A stretch of 64,000 nucleotides of DNA from Halobaculum roseum (lineage in GTDB: Archaea; Halobacteriota; Halobacteria; Halobacteriales; Haloferacaceae), in NCBI RefSeq assembly GCF_019880245.1, contig NZ_CP082286.1:2916920-2980919 (forward strand). The letters are read 5' to 3'. The stretch's first letter is position 1; every line of letters begins with the position of its first letter. The notes under the pieces are model-generated. The model was not told the origin of the DNA. It was given only the letters and a program-made list of their open reading frames with translations, and ran no database searches. Of the stretch, positions 16,069 through 25,477 are shown one piece after another. Position numbers and translations under genes: made by a program.

Positions 16069-17610
16069 ATGACCGAACCCGCCGACCTCGTCGTCACGAA
16101 CGCCGAGGTACACACGCTCGCCGACCCCGACGAGACGCACGAAGCGTTCGCCGTCCGCGACGGCCGCGTCGTCCGCCTCGGCTCCACCTACGACGTGGAG
16201 TTCCTCGCCGGCGCCGACACGACCACGATCGACGCCGGGGGGCGCGTCGCGATCCCGGGGCTGATCGACGCGCACACGCACCTCCTCAACGCCGGACGAA
16301 CGCTCGTCCACGCCGACCTCTCGGCGGCCGACTCCCCCGACGAGGCCGTCGAGTTGCTCCGCGAGCGCGCCGCCGAGGTCGACACAGACGCCGGCGAGTG
16401 GGTGCTCGGTTTCGGCTACGACGAGTCGACGTGGGACGAGTCGCGCCCGCTAACGCGCCAGGATCTCCACGCAGTCTCCGAGACGACGCCCGTCGTCGCC
16501 GTCCGCGAGGACATGCACGTCGCGAGCGTCAACGACCCGGTGTTCGAGCGCCTCCGCGACGAGATGCCCGACGACGACGTGCGAACGGAGGGCGGCGATC
16601 CGACCGGCGTGATCGTCGAGGAGGCCGTCGACCCCGTCTACGAGGCGATCGAACCCGACGCCGCCGAGGCCGAGGAGCTGATCCGGGCCGTCCAGTCGAC
16701 CGCCAACGAGCGCGGCGTCACCGCGGTCCACGACATGGTCAGGCAGTCGAGGGCGCCGGAGGTGTACCGCGACCTGGACCTCGCGGACGAGCTCACCCTC
16801 CGTGTTCGGATCAACTACTGGGCCGACCACCTCGACTCGCTGATCGACGCCGGGCTCCGCACGAACCACGGCAGCGACATGGTGCAGACCGGCGCGGTGA
16901 AGTCCTACACCGACGGCACGTTCGGCGGTCGAACCGCGAAGCTCCACGAACCGTACGCAGACGATCCCGAGGAGACGGGGACGTGGGTGCTCGACCCAGA
17001 CGGGATCCGCGACCTCGTCGCCCGCGCCGACGACCACGGCTTCCAGGTGACGCTGCACGCTATCGGCGACGCAGCGGTCGACGCGGTGCTCGACGCCTAC
17101 GAGGACACCGACGACCCGGGCGACTCCCGCCACCGGATCGAGCACTCGGAACTCGCGAGCGACGAGGCGATCGAACGGATGGCCGACCTGGGCGTCGTCG
17201 CGTCGATGCAGCCCAACTTCCACAAGTGGGGCTTCGAGGGCGGGCTGTACGACGACCGCCTCGGCGACCGGCGAACCGACGCGAACCGCCTGCCGGCCTA
17301 CCTCGACGCCGGCGCGCCGCTGGCGTTCGGCAGCGACTGCATGCCGCTGGACCCCCTCCTCGGGGTTCACTACGCGGTCAACGCCCCCAGCGAGGGCCAG
17401 TCGCTCGGCGTCACCGAGGCGCTTCGGGCGTATACCGGCGGCGCGGCCTATGCCGGCTTCGACGAGGACCGACTCGGGACACTGGAACCGGGCAAGCGAG
17501 CCGACTTCGTCCTGCTCGACGACTCCCCCTGGGAGCAGTCCGACCGGATCGACGAGGTCGAGGCGGCGCTGACGGCCGTCGACGGCCACGTGGTGTACGA
17601 CGGGCGCTGA
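16069..17610 (+). CDS. amidohydrolase, YtcJ-like
   Basis: 513 aa. Metal-dependent hydrolase of the amidohydrolase superfamily. The N-terminal beta-sandwich has ADLVVTNAEVHTLADPD and the metal motif PGLIDAHTHLLNAGRT; later come KSYTDGTFGGRTAKL, QVTLHAIGDAAVDAVLDAY with a metal His, RIEHSELAS, and a final LAFGSDCMPLDPL with the catalytic Asp. YtcJ relatives hydrolyse amides or related bonds; the substrate is unknown. The ATG at 16069 is the family-like start (MTEPADLVVTNA); the very long open frame upstream is due to the 15-bp repeat. Confidence 0.93.
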   Translation: MTEPADLVVTNAEVHTLADPDETHEAFAVRDGRVVRLGSTYDVEFLAGADTTTIDAGGRVAIPGLIDAHTHLLNAGRTLVHADLSAADSPDEAVELLRERAAEVDTDAGEWVLGFGYDESTWDESRPLTRQDLHAVSETTPVVAVREDMHVASVNDPVFERLRDEMPDDDVRTEGGDPTGVIVEEAVDPVYEAIEPDAAEAEELIRAVQSTANERGVTAVHDMVRQSRAPEVYRDLDLADELTLRVRINYWADHLDSLIDAGLRTNHGSDMVQTGAVKSYTDGTFGGRTAKLHEPYADDPEETGTWVLDPDGIRDLVARADDHGFQVTLHAIGDAAVDAVLDAYEDTDDPGDSRHRIEHSELASDEAIERMADLGVVASMQPNFHKWGFEGGLYDDRLGDRRTDANRLPAYLDAGAPLAFGSDCMPLDPLLGVHYAVNAPSEGQSLGVTEALRAYTGGAAYAGFDEDRLGTLEPGKRADFVLLDDSPWEQSDRIDEVEAALTAVDGHVVYDGR

Positions 17611-17653
17611 GTCGTCGGCCGAGTCGCCCCCGCCGCGGTCGGCCGACGCTCGG

Positions 17654-18727
17654 CTAGTCCTCGGCGGCGGCGTCGACCGCGGTCGTTTCCGTTTCCGCCT
17701 CGGTCTCGGTTTCCGCCTCGACCTCGGTCGCGAGCACCTCCAGCGTCTCGTCGACGGTGACGCGGATCGTGTCGCCGTCGCACGGCAGGTCGAGGCGGAC
17801 GCGCAGCGGCTCCTCGCTGACGAGGGTCGTGTGCACGTCGCTGACGGTCCACGGGTGCGTCCAGAACGGCTCGGTGGTGAGGTCGACGCCGCGGTCGGAG
17901 AAGAACGTGAGCACGGGCGCCGTGTCGAGGAGGTTCACCCCGACCGCCGAGGTGAGGCGGTTGTCACAGCGGCCGCAGGTGTGGCGCACCGCGACCTCCT
18001 GGCCGGGGACGGCGATGTCGTCGACCAGCTCGGTCTCCATCCGGCCCATGCACTCCGGGCAGACGCCGTCGGCCGCGAGACAGTAGTGGTGACGGACGTG
18101 GTGGTGGAACGCGTCGAGGAACTCATCGGGGGTGCGGTCGGCGAGCCCGCCCGGCGGGAACGAGTAGTTCACCGGCGTGCGCCCACAGTCCGTGCAGGCG
18201 ATGGTGAGGAGTTCGTTCGCGTACCGCGCCTCCAGGTCGCCGTCGCACTCGTAGCAGGCGCCCGGCGCGTCGAACGGACCGACCTCCCCGCGGCCGGTGA
18301 ACGTCCCCGCGAACACCGAGCGCACGACCTTCCATCCCGGCGTCCGGAATTCGTACCCCTCCACGCAATCTCCTGCGGCCACGGCGTCGTCGCCGGCGGC
18401 GGTGCCTGCGTCGCCGGCGGCTGTGCCCGCGCCGTCGGCACCGTCGGGGTCGTCGTCGACAGCGTCGTCGCCGCACTCGACCTTGCGGACGAAGTGATCG
18501 AGCAACTGCTTCAGGTGGTAGTTGAAGTGGGCGCTGTCGTCCAGGTCGGTGCGCTCGTACAGCTCCGAGAACGCGACCGGTCGGTCGTCCTCGCGCTCGA
18601 TCGTCGCCTCGTGCAGCGACTGGAGGATGTCGATGCGCGTCTCGTTGCCGAGGAGGGCGAACGCCTCCGCCGGGTCGAGGTCCGCCTCGCCCGCGTGGTC
18701 GACGGCCTCCTCCGCGGATCTGCTCAT
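17654..18727 (-). CDS. ArsR-type HTH regulator with zinc-binding C-terminal domain
   Basis: 357 aa. The N-terminal winged helix reads DPAEAFALLGNETRIDILQSL and AHFNYHLKQLLDHFVRK. A variable Ala/Gly/Asp linker (about residues 85-115) follows, then a domain with four CxxC-type pairs (YECDGD, IACTDCGRTP, VCPECMGRME, TCGRCDNR) that likely bind zinc. This architecture is common among haloarchaeal ArsR-like regulators; the ligand is unknown. The C-terminus is a Glu/Thr-rich low-complexity tail. It is tandem with the HIT gene, 60 bp apart, and convergent with the amidohydrolase. Confidence 0.87.
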   Translation of the reverse strand: MSRSAEEAVDHAGEADLDPAEAFALLGNETRIDILQSLHEATIEREDDRPVAFSELYERTDLDDSAHFNYHLKQLLDHFVRKVECGDDAVDDDPDGADGAGTAAGDAGTAAGDDAVAAGDCVEGYEFRTPGWKVVRSVFAGTFTGRGEVGPFDAPGACYECDGDLEARYANELLTIACTDCGRTPVNYSFPPGGLADRTPDEFLDAFHHHVRHHYCLAADGVCPECMGRMETELVDDIAVPGQEVAVRHTCGRCDNRLTSAVGVNLLDTAPVLTFFSDRGVDLTTEPFWTHPWTVSDVHTTLVSEEPLRVRLDLPCDGDTIRVTVDETLEVLATEVEAETETEAETETTAVDAAAED

Positions 18728-18787
18728 ACGTTGTCGTGCGTCATCGTTCGATAAAATCGTTGGGTCGCCTCCGGCCGGCGCGCCGGC

Positions 18788-19336
18788 TCACTCGAACGCG
18801 ATCCGCACCGCCTCGTCGTCGTCGCCGACGCGGGCGCCCTCCTGCCCGGCGAAGGCGTCGCGGAGGCGCTCCCACGTGTCCTCCAGCGCCTCGACGATCA
18901 CCTTCGTGTCCGAGATGACGGGCATGAAGTTCGTGTCGCCCTCCCATCGCGGGACGATGTGGGTGTGGAGGTGGTCGTCGATGGAGCCGCCGGCGGCGCT
19001 CCCCCCGAGGTTCATCCCGGCGTTGAGGCCGTTCGGGTCGAGCGCCTCGTCTAACGCGTGCATCGTCCGCTGTTTCATCCTGGCGTGGTCCAGCAGCGTC
19101 GCGTCGTCGAGGGCGGGGAACTCCCCCTCGTGGACCCGCGGGATCACCATGACGTGACCGGGGTTGTACGGGTAGTTGTTGAGCAGGACGAACGCGCGCT
19201 CGCTGCGGGCGACGATCCGGGAGGCGCGGTCGTCGTCGCGCTCGGGCAACACGCAGAACGGGCAGCCGTCGATCGCGTCCTCCTCGGGGTCGCGTTCGAC
19301 CCACTCGATCCGCCACGGCGCGAACACCTGATCCAT
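18788..19336 (-). CDS. HIT family protein (nucleotide hydrolase)
   Basis: 182 aa. Histidine triad HLHTHIV at residues 122-128 (H122, H124 and H126), preceded by the conserved NLGGSAAGGSIDDHL and the early LLNNYPYNPGHVMVIP. CPFC at 25-28 and a later His probably form a zinc site, as in many HIT proteins. The family hydrolyses dinucleotide polyphosphates or AMP conjugates. The start MDQVFAPWRIEWVER agrees with relatives (APWR motif). It is cytoplasmic. Confidence 0.94.
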   Translation of the reverse strand: MDQVFAPWRIEWVERDPEEDAIDGCPFCVLPERDDDRASRIVARSERAFVLLNNYPYNPGHVMVIPRVHEGEFPALDDATLLDHARMKQRTMHALDEALDPNGLNAGMNLGGSAAGGSIDDHLHTHIVPRWEGDTNFMPVISDTKVIVEALEDTWERLRDAFAGQEGARVGDDDEAVRIAFE

Positions 19337-19489
19337 ACCCGGCGGTCGCCCGCGCGGCTCTTAGAACCCCGTGAGCGCGGGTCGGGGCTGGTCGACGGGA
19401 ACACGACACATCGGTCGCCGGGCGAACGACACAAAGAGTTATTACACACGTGGTATCTTTATCCGGGTTAGCGTCGTATGCGAACGCGC

Positions 19490-19690
19490 ATGGCGACCCA
19501 ACCCTCCGAGCCCGACCACGTCACCGAGCGCTGTTCGAACTGTGGCGGGGACACGACGCACGACGTGCGGGTGGAGATCCGCACCGAGAGCCAGAAGGAG
19601 GAAAACGCGGAGTTCTCCCGCGAACCGTACCGGATCACGACCTGCAGCGAGTGCGGGGCCGAGACGGCGACCCGGATGAACAACGCGTAA
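19490..19690 (+). CDS. small zinc-ribbon protein, DUF7835-like
   Basis: 66 aa. Two Cys pairs, RCSNCGGDT and TTCSECGAET, suggest a single zinc beta-ribbon. Between them is the conserved RTESQKEENAEFSREPYR. An ATG at 19478 would add MRTR; the start at 19490 is preferred because the box TATCTTTA (about 19454-19461) then sits at leaderless distance and MATQ begins the domain more naturally. I do not know a function. It lies alone between the HIT gene and map. Confidence 0.75.
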   Translation: MATQPSEPDHVTERCSNCGGDTTHDVRVEIRTESQKEENAEFSREPYRITTCSECGAETATRMNNA

Positions 19691-19860
19691 CACCTGCCCG
19701 CACCGGCCGTCCCGCCGGGCCGAACCGGAGCGGCCCCGGGACCGCACTACCGCACCGCGCGTTCCGTTCGCCCGCCAGCGACTGTTTCCCGACCGACGGC
19801 ACCGGCGCCCCCGTACACCCTCGGCGACGGCGGTGCCACCGACCGTCGACGCGCGCCGAC

Positions 19861-20754
19861 TCAGGCGAACAGCCCCTCGGTCGTCACCTCGATCCCGTCC
19901 TCGGTGACGACGATGGTGTGCTCCGCCTGGCTGACCAGCTCGCCGTCCTGCTCTTTCAGCACGGGGTACCCTTTGACCGCGCCCTGTCGGGCGAGTCGCC
20001 GCAGCGCCATCTCGTCGCGCGAGGAGTCGAGCCACCGCGCGGCGAAGGGGAGCCCGTCGAACTCGCGCACCTGTTCGAGCGCCTGCCGTGCCGCGCGGTT
20101 GCGGACGGATACGTCCTCTGTCAGCTCGAAGATCTCCTCCTCGTTGCCTTCGCCGACCTTCCCGCGCCCCGTCGTCGCGAACGGCTCGATGGCGACGACC
20201 TGCCCGGGCTCCAGCTCGACGGAGCGGTCGACCCCGCGGTTCGGGACGCTCGGCCCCGTGTGGGCGTCGAACCGCTCGACGCCGTGGCCCGAGAGGTTGT
20301 ACACCGGGGTGTAGTCGTACGCCTCGATCACGTCCTCGATCTCGGCGCCGATCTCGCCGACCGGGACGCCCGGCCCCGCGGCGTCGACGGCTGCCTCCAG
20401 CGCCTGTTCGGCGGCCTCGACCAGCTCCGTCTCGCCGGCCAGATCGATCGTCACCGCCGCGTCGGCGATGTAGCCGTCGACGTGGACGCCGATGTCGAGA
20501 CAGACAACGTCCTCGCCGAACTCGGTCTCGTCGTCGCGCTCGGGCGTCGCGTGGCTCGCCTCCTCGTCGATCGAGACGTTCACCGGGAACGCGAGCCCCG
20601 CGCCCTCCTCGCGGATGCGCTCCTCGGCGTACTCGGCGACCTCCAGGTGGGTCGCGCCCGGCTCGACCAGCTCGCGCGTCTCGCCCATCACCGTCGTCAG
20701 GATCTCGCCCGCCTCGCGGTACTTCGCCAGCACGTCCTCGTCGAGGGCACTCAT
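19861..20754 (-). CDS. map: methionine aminopeptidase (type II)
   Basis: 297 aa. Removes initiator methionine from nascent proteins; essential cytoplasmic metalloprotease of the M24 pita-bread fold. Expected metal-site regions are present: CLDIGVHVDGYIADAAVT (two Asp), NLSGHGVERF (His), VAIEPFATTG (Glu) and SQAEHTIVV (Glu). The type II insertion is present near the C-terminal half. The ATG at 20754 (MSALDEDVLAKYREAG) gives the usual archaeal length; the long frame upstream is a shadow of neighbouring genes. Divergent from the phosphorylase gene at 20908. Confidence 0.96.
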   Translation of the reverse strand: MSALDEDVLAKYREAGEILTTVMGETRELVEPGATHLEVAEYAEERIREEGAGLAFPVNVSIDEEASHATPERDDETEFGEDVVCLDIGVHVDGYIADAAVTIDLAGETELVEAAEQALEAAVDAAGPGVPVGEIGAEIEDVIEAYDYTPVYNLSGHGVERFDAHTGPSVPNRGVDRSVELEPGQVVAIEPFATTGRGKVGEGNEEEIFELTEDVSVRNRAARQALEQVREFDGLPFAARWLDSSRDEMALRRLARQGAVKGYPVLKEQDGELVSQAEHTIVVTEDGIEVTTEGLFA

Positions 20755-20907
20755 ACGCGGGCGTTCGACTGAACGGGGGAAAGGGGTTGCGCTACTCGCG
20801 CGGACGGGGTCGCCGTCGGTCCCGCCGCGGCCGACCCTTCCCGCCGTCGGCTCCGCTGCGGCCGACGCTTCCGCGGGGTTTTTGCTGAGCGCGCGGCGAG
20901 CGAGCGT

Positions 20908-21633
20908 ATGGCAAACCAGCCCCACCTGCTCGTCGACGAGGGCGACGTTCACGAGATCGCGCTCATCCCGGGCAACCCGGACCGCGTCGACCGAATCGCC
21001 GACCACTGCGACGGGTCGGAGCTCGTCGCCGAGAACCGCGAGTACCGGATCGTGAACGCCACCTACGACGGCGTCGACCTCACGATCTGCTCGACGGGGA
21101 TCGGCTGCCCCTCCGCGGCGATCGCGATCGAGGAACTGCACAACGTCGGCGTCGAGACCGTGATCCGCGTCGGCACCTGCGGCGGCCTCCAGACCGACGT
21201 GGAGATCGGCGACATGGTCGTCGCCACCGGTTCCGCGAAGGAGGAGGGGACGAGCAAGCGCTACGAGTCCGAGACGTACCCCGCGGTCCCGGACTACGAC
21301 ACGCTCACCGCGCTCGTCGACGCCGCGGAGGCCAATGACGAGGAGGTACACGTCGGTCCGATCGTCTCCGACGACGCGTTCTACAACGAGTCCGACGAGT
21401 ACGTCGACGACTGGGAGGCGGCGGGCCTGCTCGCCATCGAGATGGAGGCCTCTGCCGTCTTCTCGCTGGCGCGCCGCCGCGGGATGAACGCCGGCGCCAT
21501 CTGCACCGCCGACGGCAACCTCGTCGCCGGCACCCAGAAGGGCGCCGACTCCGAGGACGAACTGCCCGAGAAGGCGAAGAACAACGTCGGCCGGGCCATC
21601 GACATCGCGCTCGACGCCGTCGCGTCGCTGTAG
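20908..21633 (+). CDS. udp: nucleoside phosphorylase (uridine phosphorylase type)
   Basis: 241 aa. NP-I family enzyme that cleaves nucleosides with phosphate to base plus ribose 1-phosphate. Motifs: ALIPGNPDRVDRIA at the start for phosphate binding, TGIGCPSAAIAIEEL, IRVGTCGGLQ, and the ribose site LLAIEMEASAVF. The absence of a purine-type EME-Asp pattern and the overall match favour uridine phosphorylase, but substrate range in archaea varies. It starts at the first ATG, 15-20 bp after a purine-rich stretch. Divergent from map, 153 bp away. Confidence 0.9.
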   Translation: MANQPHLLVDEGDVHEIALIPGNPDRVDRIADHCDGSELVAENREYRIVNATYDGVDLTICSTGIGCPSAAIAIEELHNVGVETVIRVGTCGGLQTDVEIGDMVVATGSAKEEGTSKRYESETYPAVPDYDTLTALVDAAEANDEEVHVGPIVSDDAFYNESDEYVDDWEAAGLLAIEMEASAVFSLARRRGMNAGAICTADGNLVAGTQKGADSEDELPEKAKNNVGRAIDIALDAVASL

Positions 21634-21830
21634 GCGGTCGGTCGTGTTGTCGGTCCTCGAAGTGTCGGGGGCGGTCCGCACTGTCGACGGTCGGTGGCGC
21701 GATCGGCGGCCGAACCCGACGGTGCGGCGTTCCTCGGGCGCACCCCTCGTTCGTGAGGGGCAGAGCACGCCAACATGACGAATTTCTTGCGAAGACCCTT
21801 TGTTCGACGACCGGCAATATTTGTGAGTGT

Positions 21831-22223
21831 ATGACGAACGAATCGGTCGACCAACGAAAGGGGGGACAGGTCGAGAGCACCGTGACGCTGGCCGACGACG
21901 CGCTGTATCGGGGACTCGCGTCGACACAGCGGCGACGGGTGCTGGCGATACTGCAAGACGAGGGGCCGGACGGAACGTCGGTCGACGAGCTCGCGACGCT
22001 GCTGTGCGGGTGGGAGGCGACCGAAACCGGGACGATGGCGACACCGCGCGAGCGGGATCGACTGCTCGTCGCACTGACGCACGTCCATCTCCCGCAGCTC
22101 GACACGATCGGGTTGGTGGAGTACGACCCGGCGTCCGGAACCGTCAGACCGCGGCCGCTCGACCCGGAGGTCGAGGAGCTCGTCGGTCGAAGCGCCGCCG
22201 CCGAGTCGTCTCGGCAGGCGTGA
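21831..22223 (+). CDS. DUF7344-like winged-helix protein
   Basis: 130 aa. It contains a likely DNA-binding winged helix: DDALYRGLASTQRRRVLAIL, then VDELATLLCGWEA, then ALTHVHLPQLDTIGLVEYD. This matches the haloarchaeal DUF7344 pattern as I remember it. Such proteins often sit beside sensor genes. The ATG at 21831 lies about 12 bp after an AATATTTG box-like sequence. Its stop codon overlaps the GTG start of the next gene by four bases (GTGA), which indicates translational coupling. Confidence 0.83.
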   Translation: MTNESVDQRKGGQVESTVTLADDALYRGLASTQRRRVLAILQDEGPDGTSVDELATLLCGWEATETGTMATPRERDRLLVALTHVHLPQLDTIGLVEYDPASGTVRPRPLDPEVEELVGRSAAAESSRQA

Positions 22224-22924
22224 GCGTGCTCGATTCGCTGCTCGCGAGGGCGGGAAACCGGGACCACGCCGTCACCGTCTACCGTCGCGAGGACCCGGTC
22301 GAAGTGGAGTCGCTGTTCGCCGCACACGGCATCGAGTTCGAGGTTCGAACGCTCGGACCGACCGGACCCGACCCGTTCGTGCTCATCGAGACGGACGGCG
22401 AGTTCGTCGGGGTGATCGCCGCAGCCGAGCTGGACCACCTGTTCGATCCTCCGATCGGTCGGCCCGGCGAACGCGAGGACGTTCCAGCGGGGTACCGCGC
22501 GCTCTTCGAGCTGTTCGACGACACGCTGTTCGCGTCGATGCGCCGCCGGACGCTGCTCGCGGTGAGTCGCGAGATCGAGGAGCGGGCGTACCGCGTCGGG
22601 TCCGGGACGCTCCGAGCGAGCTTTCAGCGGTTCTCGGCGTTCCGGCCGCAAGTCGACGTGTACCGCCACCTCGCGGCCGAGACCGACCTCGACATCCACG
22701 TCCACGGCGCCGACGACTGGGACGCGCCGACGATATCGGGAGTCACGTACCACACGATCGACGACGGCGATCTCGGACGCTTCTGGGTCGTCGCGTTCGA
22801 CGGGGGCGACGACGGGCACGCGTGCGGGCTCGTCGCCCGGGAGGAGTCGGACGGCTACACCGGCGTGTGGACCGACGACGAGCCCGTCGTCGACGAGATC
22901 CTGAGCACGGTCGCCGCGGCGTGA
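22220..22924 (+). CDS. DICT sensory domain protein
   Basis: 234 aa from a GTG start that overlaps the preceding stop. A short N-terminal part (VSVLDSLLARAGNRDHAVTVYRRED) precedes an alpha/beta sensory region with ALFELFDDTLFASMRRRTLLA, IEERAYRVGSGTLRASFQRF, DIHVHGADDW, and a closing DEPVVDEILSTVAAA. DICT (diguanylate-cyclase and two-component-associated) domains are thought to sense signals; I know of no ligand. The overlap with the winged-helix gene suggests a sensor-regulator pair. Confidence 0.82.
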   Translation: MSVLDSLLARAGNRDHAVTVYRREDPVEVESLFAAHGIEFEVRTLGPTGPDPFVLIETDGEFVGVIAAAELDHLFDPPIGRPGEREDVPAGYRALFELFDDTLFASMRRRTLLAVSREIEERAYRVGSGTLRASFQRFSAFRPQVDVYRHLAAETDLDIHVHGADDWDAPTISGVTYHTIDDGDLGRFWVVAFDGGDDGHACGLVAREESDGYTGVWTDDEPVVDEILSTVAAA

Positions 22925-22981
22925 GCCGCGCGGGAGCATCGGACGGACGCCCGTGTCCGGTGGGCCGACCCGCCGAAGTCG

Positions 22982-24139
22982 TCACTCCTCGTCGAGGAGC
23001 CGTCGGGCGACCGCCTCGGAGTCCCCGCCCTCCAGCGCGGACTCGACGAGGAGGTGGCCGCCGATCGTCGCCGGCGAGATGACCGTGTCGGCGCCCGCGC
23101 GCTTCAGTTTGTTCACGTTCTCGCGCCCGGTCGCCGCCGCGACGATCGTCACGTCGGGGTTGAGCTGTCGGGCGGTGAGGATGGCGAGCGCGTCCTCGGC
23201 GTCGTTGTTCGTCGCGGCGACGACCGCGCGGGCGTCGGCGACGTTCGCTCGTTCGAGCGGCTCCTCGTCGGAGGGGTCGGCGGTGAGCACGCGGACCCCG
23301 TCGCGTTCGGTGAGAACCCGCGCGACCGCCTCGTCGGGGGTGATGACGAGAAACGGCGCGTCGGCCTCGATCAGTTCGTCGATGAGCGGTTCGGTGAGTT
23401 CGCCGTGGCCGAGCACGAGCACGTGATCGGCGAGCAGGTCGATGTCTGTGTCTGTCATGCGTCCGAGTGCGGTGGTGAGGCGGGCTTCGATCGCGGGGGT
23501 GAACAGGACGCCGAGCGCGACCGCGAAGGCCGCGACGTTGAGGACGAGCGCCGACATGGCGAACCACTTCGCCAGCGGCGAGGTCGGCGTCACGTCGCCG
23601 TAGCCGACGGTGGAGGCGGTGACGACCGAGAAGTACACCGCGTCGGTGACCGTCGCGAGGTTGGTGAACTCCTCGTTGAGCGCGTACGCGCCCGCCGTCG
23701 AGTACCCCAGCGACCCGACGAGCCCGGCGAGCGCGGCCCACTGGGTCGCCGTGAGGTCGATCTCTTCGGAGAACGGGCGGCGGTTCGCCGCGAGCACGAG
23801 CACCGAGACGACCGACAGCAGCGCCAGCAGGAGGCCGACCCGAGTGGACCCGACGAGCCCCTGCAGCGCCGTCAGCGGGAGCAACACGAGCGCGGCGTAC
23901 CAGCCGGCGCGGAGCTGCCGCCGGAGGCCGTACGCCGCGATCAACAGGAGAAAGCCGGTGATCGCGCCGGTGAACCCCGCGAGCAGCGTCGCCTCCTCCG
24001 GCAACAGCGCCAGGAACGGCAGGCGGCTTCCCGGCGGCGCGACGATACGGTTGATCCCCGTGACTATCGACAGCAACGCGGCGGCGCCGACGAGTCCCAC
24101 GGCCGGCCGACCCCCGAGTCGCTCCCGCAGCCTTCCCAT
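22982..24139 (-). CDS. potassium channel with RCK (TrkA-type) domain
   Basis: 385 aa. About six membrane helices in the first 225 residues, ending with a pore loop whose selectivity filter TVGYGD is at residues 177-182. A cytoplasmic RCK/TrkA_N domain follows (DHVLVLGHGELTEPLIDELI; near residue 300, VVAATNNDAEDALAILTARQLNP), and a short tail. The extra N-terminal helices before the two-helix pore make it longer than simple two-helix RCK channels. The ATG at 24139 (MGRLRERLGG) is used; 14 further upstream codons are possible. It is divergent from the RCK_C membrane gene at 24251, with a 111-bp shared promoter region. Confidence 0.93.
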   Translation of the reverse strand: MGRLRERLGGRPAVGLVGAAALLSIVTGINRIVAPPGSRLPFLALLPEEATLLAGFTGAITGFLLLIAAYGLRRQLRAGWYAALVLLPLTALQGLVGSTRVGLLLALLSVVSVLVLAANRRPFSEEIDLTATQWAALAGLVGSLGYSTAGAYALNEEFTNLATVTDAVYFSVVTASTVGYGDVTPTSPLAKWFAMSALVLNVAAFAVALGVLFTPAIEARLTTALGRMTDTDIDLLADHVLVLGHGELTEPLIDELIEADAPFLVITPDEAVARVLTERDGVRVLTADPSDEEPLERANVADARAVVAATNNDAEDALAILTARQLNPDVTIVAAATGRENVNKLKRAGADTVISPATIGGHLLVESALEGGDSEAVARRLLDEE

Positions 24140-24250
24140 TACCCGATTCCTCCAGCCGGGCGTTGATAAACGGTGCGGCACGTGGCGGCCGCGGCGGCGA
24201 CGGCGATCGCGCCCCGGTACGAATTAGTGTACCCGCCGTCACCGGCCGGC

Positions 24251-25477
24251 ATGGTCGATTCCTCGCTCCCGGTGCAGGTGTTGCTCGGGGTCTATCTGGG
24301 CCTGCTCACCGGGATCGTCCCCGCGCTCGTCGCGTGGACGCTCGGGTTCACGTTCAAGTACGTCACCGGCGTCTCGATCCCCGGGTTCGGTGTCGTCGTC
24401 CTCTCGCTCGCGATCGCCGGGGTCAACGGCGGGCTGCTCGCACTCAACGACGAGACGATCTCGGAGGCGACCAACGGCACCGCGTTCCTGGTCGCGATCG
24501 TCGTCATCCTGATGATCTCGATGTACGCCCACGCGAAGGGCGACGCCATGGGGGCGGCGTTGCCGAAGCGGATCAGCCTCAGCCGACTCACAGAGCGGAC
24601 ACTCTCGTCGGAGGTGGTCGACCTCGCGAGCGGCCGGGGGCGCGTTCGCGTCACCGTCGCCGGCGACGTGGCCGACATCGAGGGGTATCCCCCGCTCCCG
24701 CCGGAACTGCGCGCGGAGCTTCGGTCCTTCGAGGAGGAGTTCGACGCGGACCTCCCGCTGTCGGAGCTTGAGGCGGCCGTCGCCGACCGCCTCCGGACGG
24801 ACCACGACCTCGCCGAGGTGACCGTCCGGCTCGACGAGCGCGGGCGCGCCGCCGTCGCCGCCGCGCCCCCGCTGGCGGGCGTCTCCAAGCGCGTCCCGGC
24901 CGGCAAGCAGGCGGTGTCGGTGTCCGCGCTGCTCCCGACGGGGCTCGCCCGCGGCGACGAGGTCACCGTCGTGACCGCCGACCACGCCGTCGACGGCACG
25001 GTCGTCGCCGCCAAGACCGACGGCGGCGGGGCCGCGAAGGCGTCGAAGCCCGCCGCGACCGACGGCGGGGAGGACGCCCCCCGACCGCCCGCGTCGCCGA
25101 CGACGGCCGGCGGCGACGGGCGGCTCACGGTCGCCGTCGACAGGGGGGCCGCGACGCGGCTGCTCGACGCCGACGTGGAGCGCGTCGTCGTGCGCTCGCG
25201 GGGCACGAGACGCGAGTTCGAACTGCTGTCGCTGCTGCGCCGGGCCGGCAAGCGGTTCCGCCGGCTCTCGGTCCGCGCCGGCGGTCCCCTCGACGGGACG
25301 AGCCTGCGGGGGGCCGCGGTCCGCGACGAGTACGGCGTCGCCGTGCTCGCTATCAACGACGGCGGCCGGTGGCGGTTGGCGCCCGGCGGCGACACGGTCC
25401 CCGCCGCCGGGGCGGACCTCCTCGCCGTCGGGACGCGTCGCGACCTCGACCGGTTCGAACGCGAGGTGGGAGCATGA
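24251..25477 (+). CDS. membrane protein with TrkA-C (RCK_C) domain, first of a pair
   Basis: 408 aa. Three N-terminal helices (about residues 7-30, 40-60 and 72-92) are followed by a soluble region starting VADIEGYPPLPPELR, a low-complexity linker (about 255-290) and a C-terminal RCK_C-like domain (FRRLSVRAGGPLDGTSLRGA, EYGVAVLAINDGGR, GADLLAVGTRRDL). RCK_C domains bind small ligands or ions and gate K+ transport. It is not itself a full channel. The stop codon overlaps the next start by four bases (ATGA), so the two are coupled. Confidence 0.85.
   Translation: MVDSSLPVQVLLGVYLGLLTGIVPALVAWTLGFTFKYVTGVSIPGFGVVVLSLAIAGVNGGLLALNDETISEATNGTAFLVAIVVILMISMYAHAKGDAMGAALPKRISLSRLTERTLSSEVVDLASGRGRVRVTVAGDVADIEGYPPLPPELRAELRSFEEEFDADLPLSELEAAVADRLRTDHDLAEVTVRLDERGRAAVAAAPPLAGVSKRVPAGKQAVSVSALLPTGLARGDEVTVVTADHAVDGTVVAAKTDGGGAAKASKPAATDGGEDAPRPPASPTTAGGDGRLTVAVDRGAATRLLDADVERVVVRSRGTRREFELLSLLRRAGKRFRRLSVRAGGPLDGTSLRGAAVRDEYGVAVLAINDGGRWRLAPGGDTVPAAGADLLAVGTRRDLDRFEREVGA

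Noticed and set aside
15669..17657. Very long reading frames on both strands through the 15-bp repeat
   Set aside because: The repeat length is a multiple of three and has no stop in any frame, so it opens frames artificially. Only the amidohydrolase from 16069 has family similarity.
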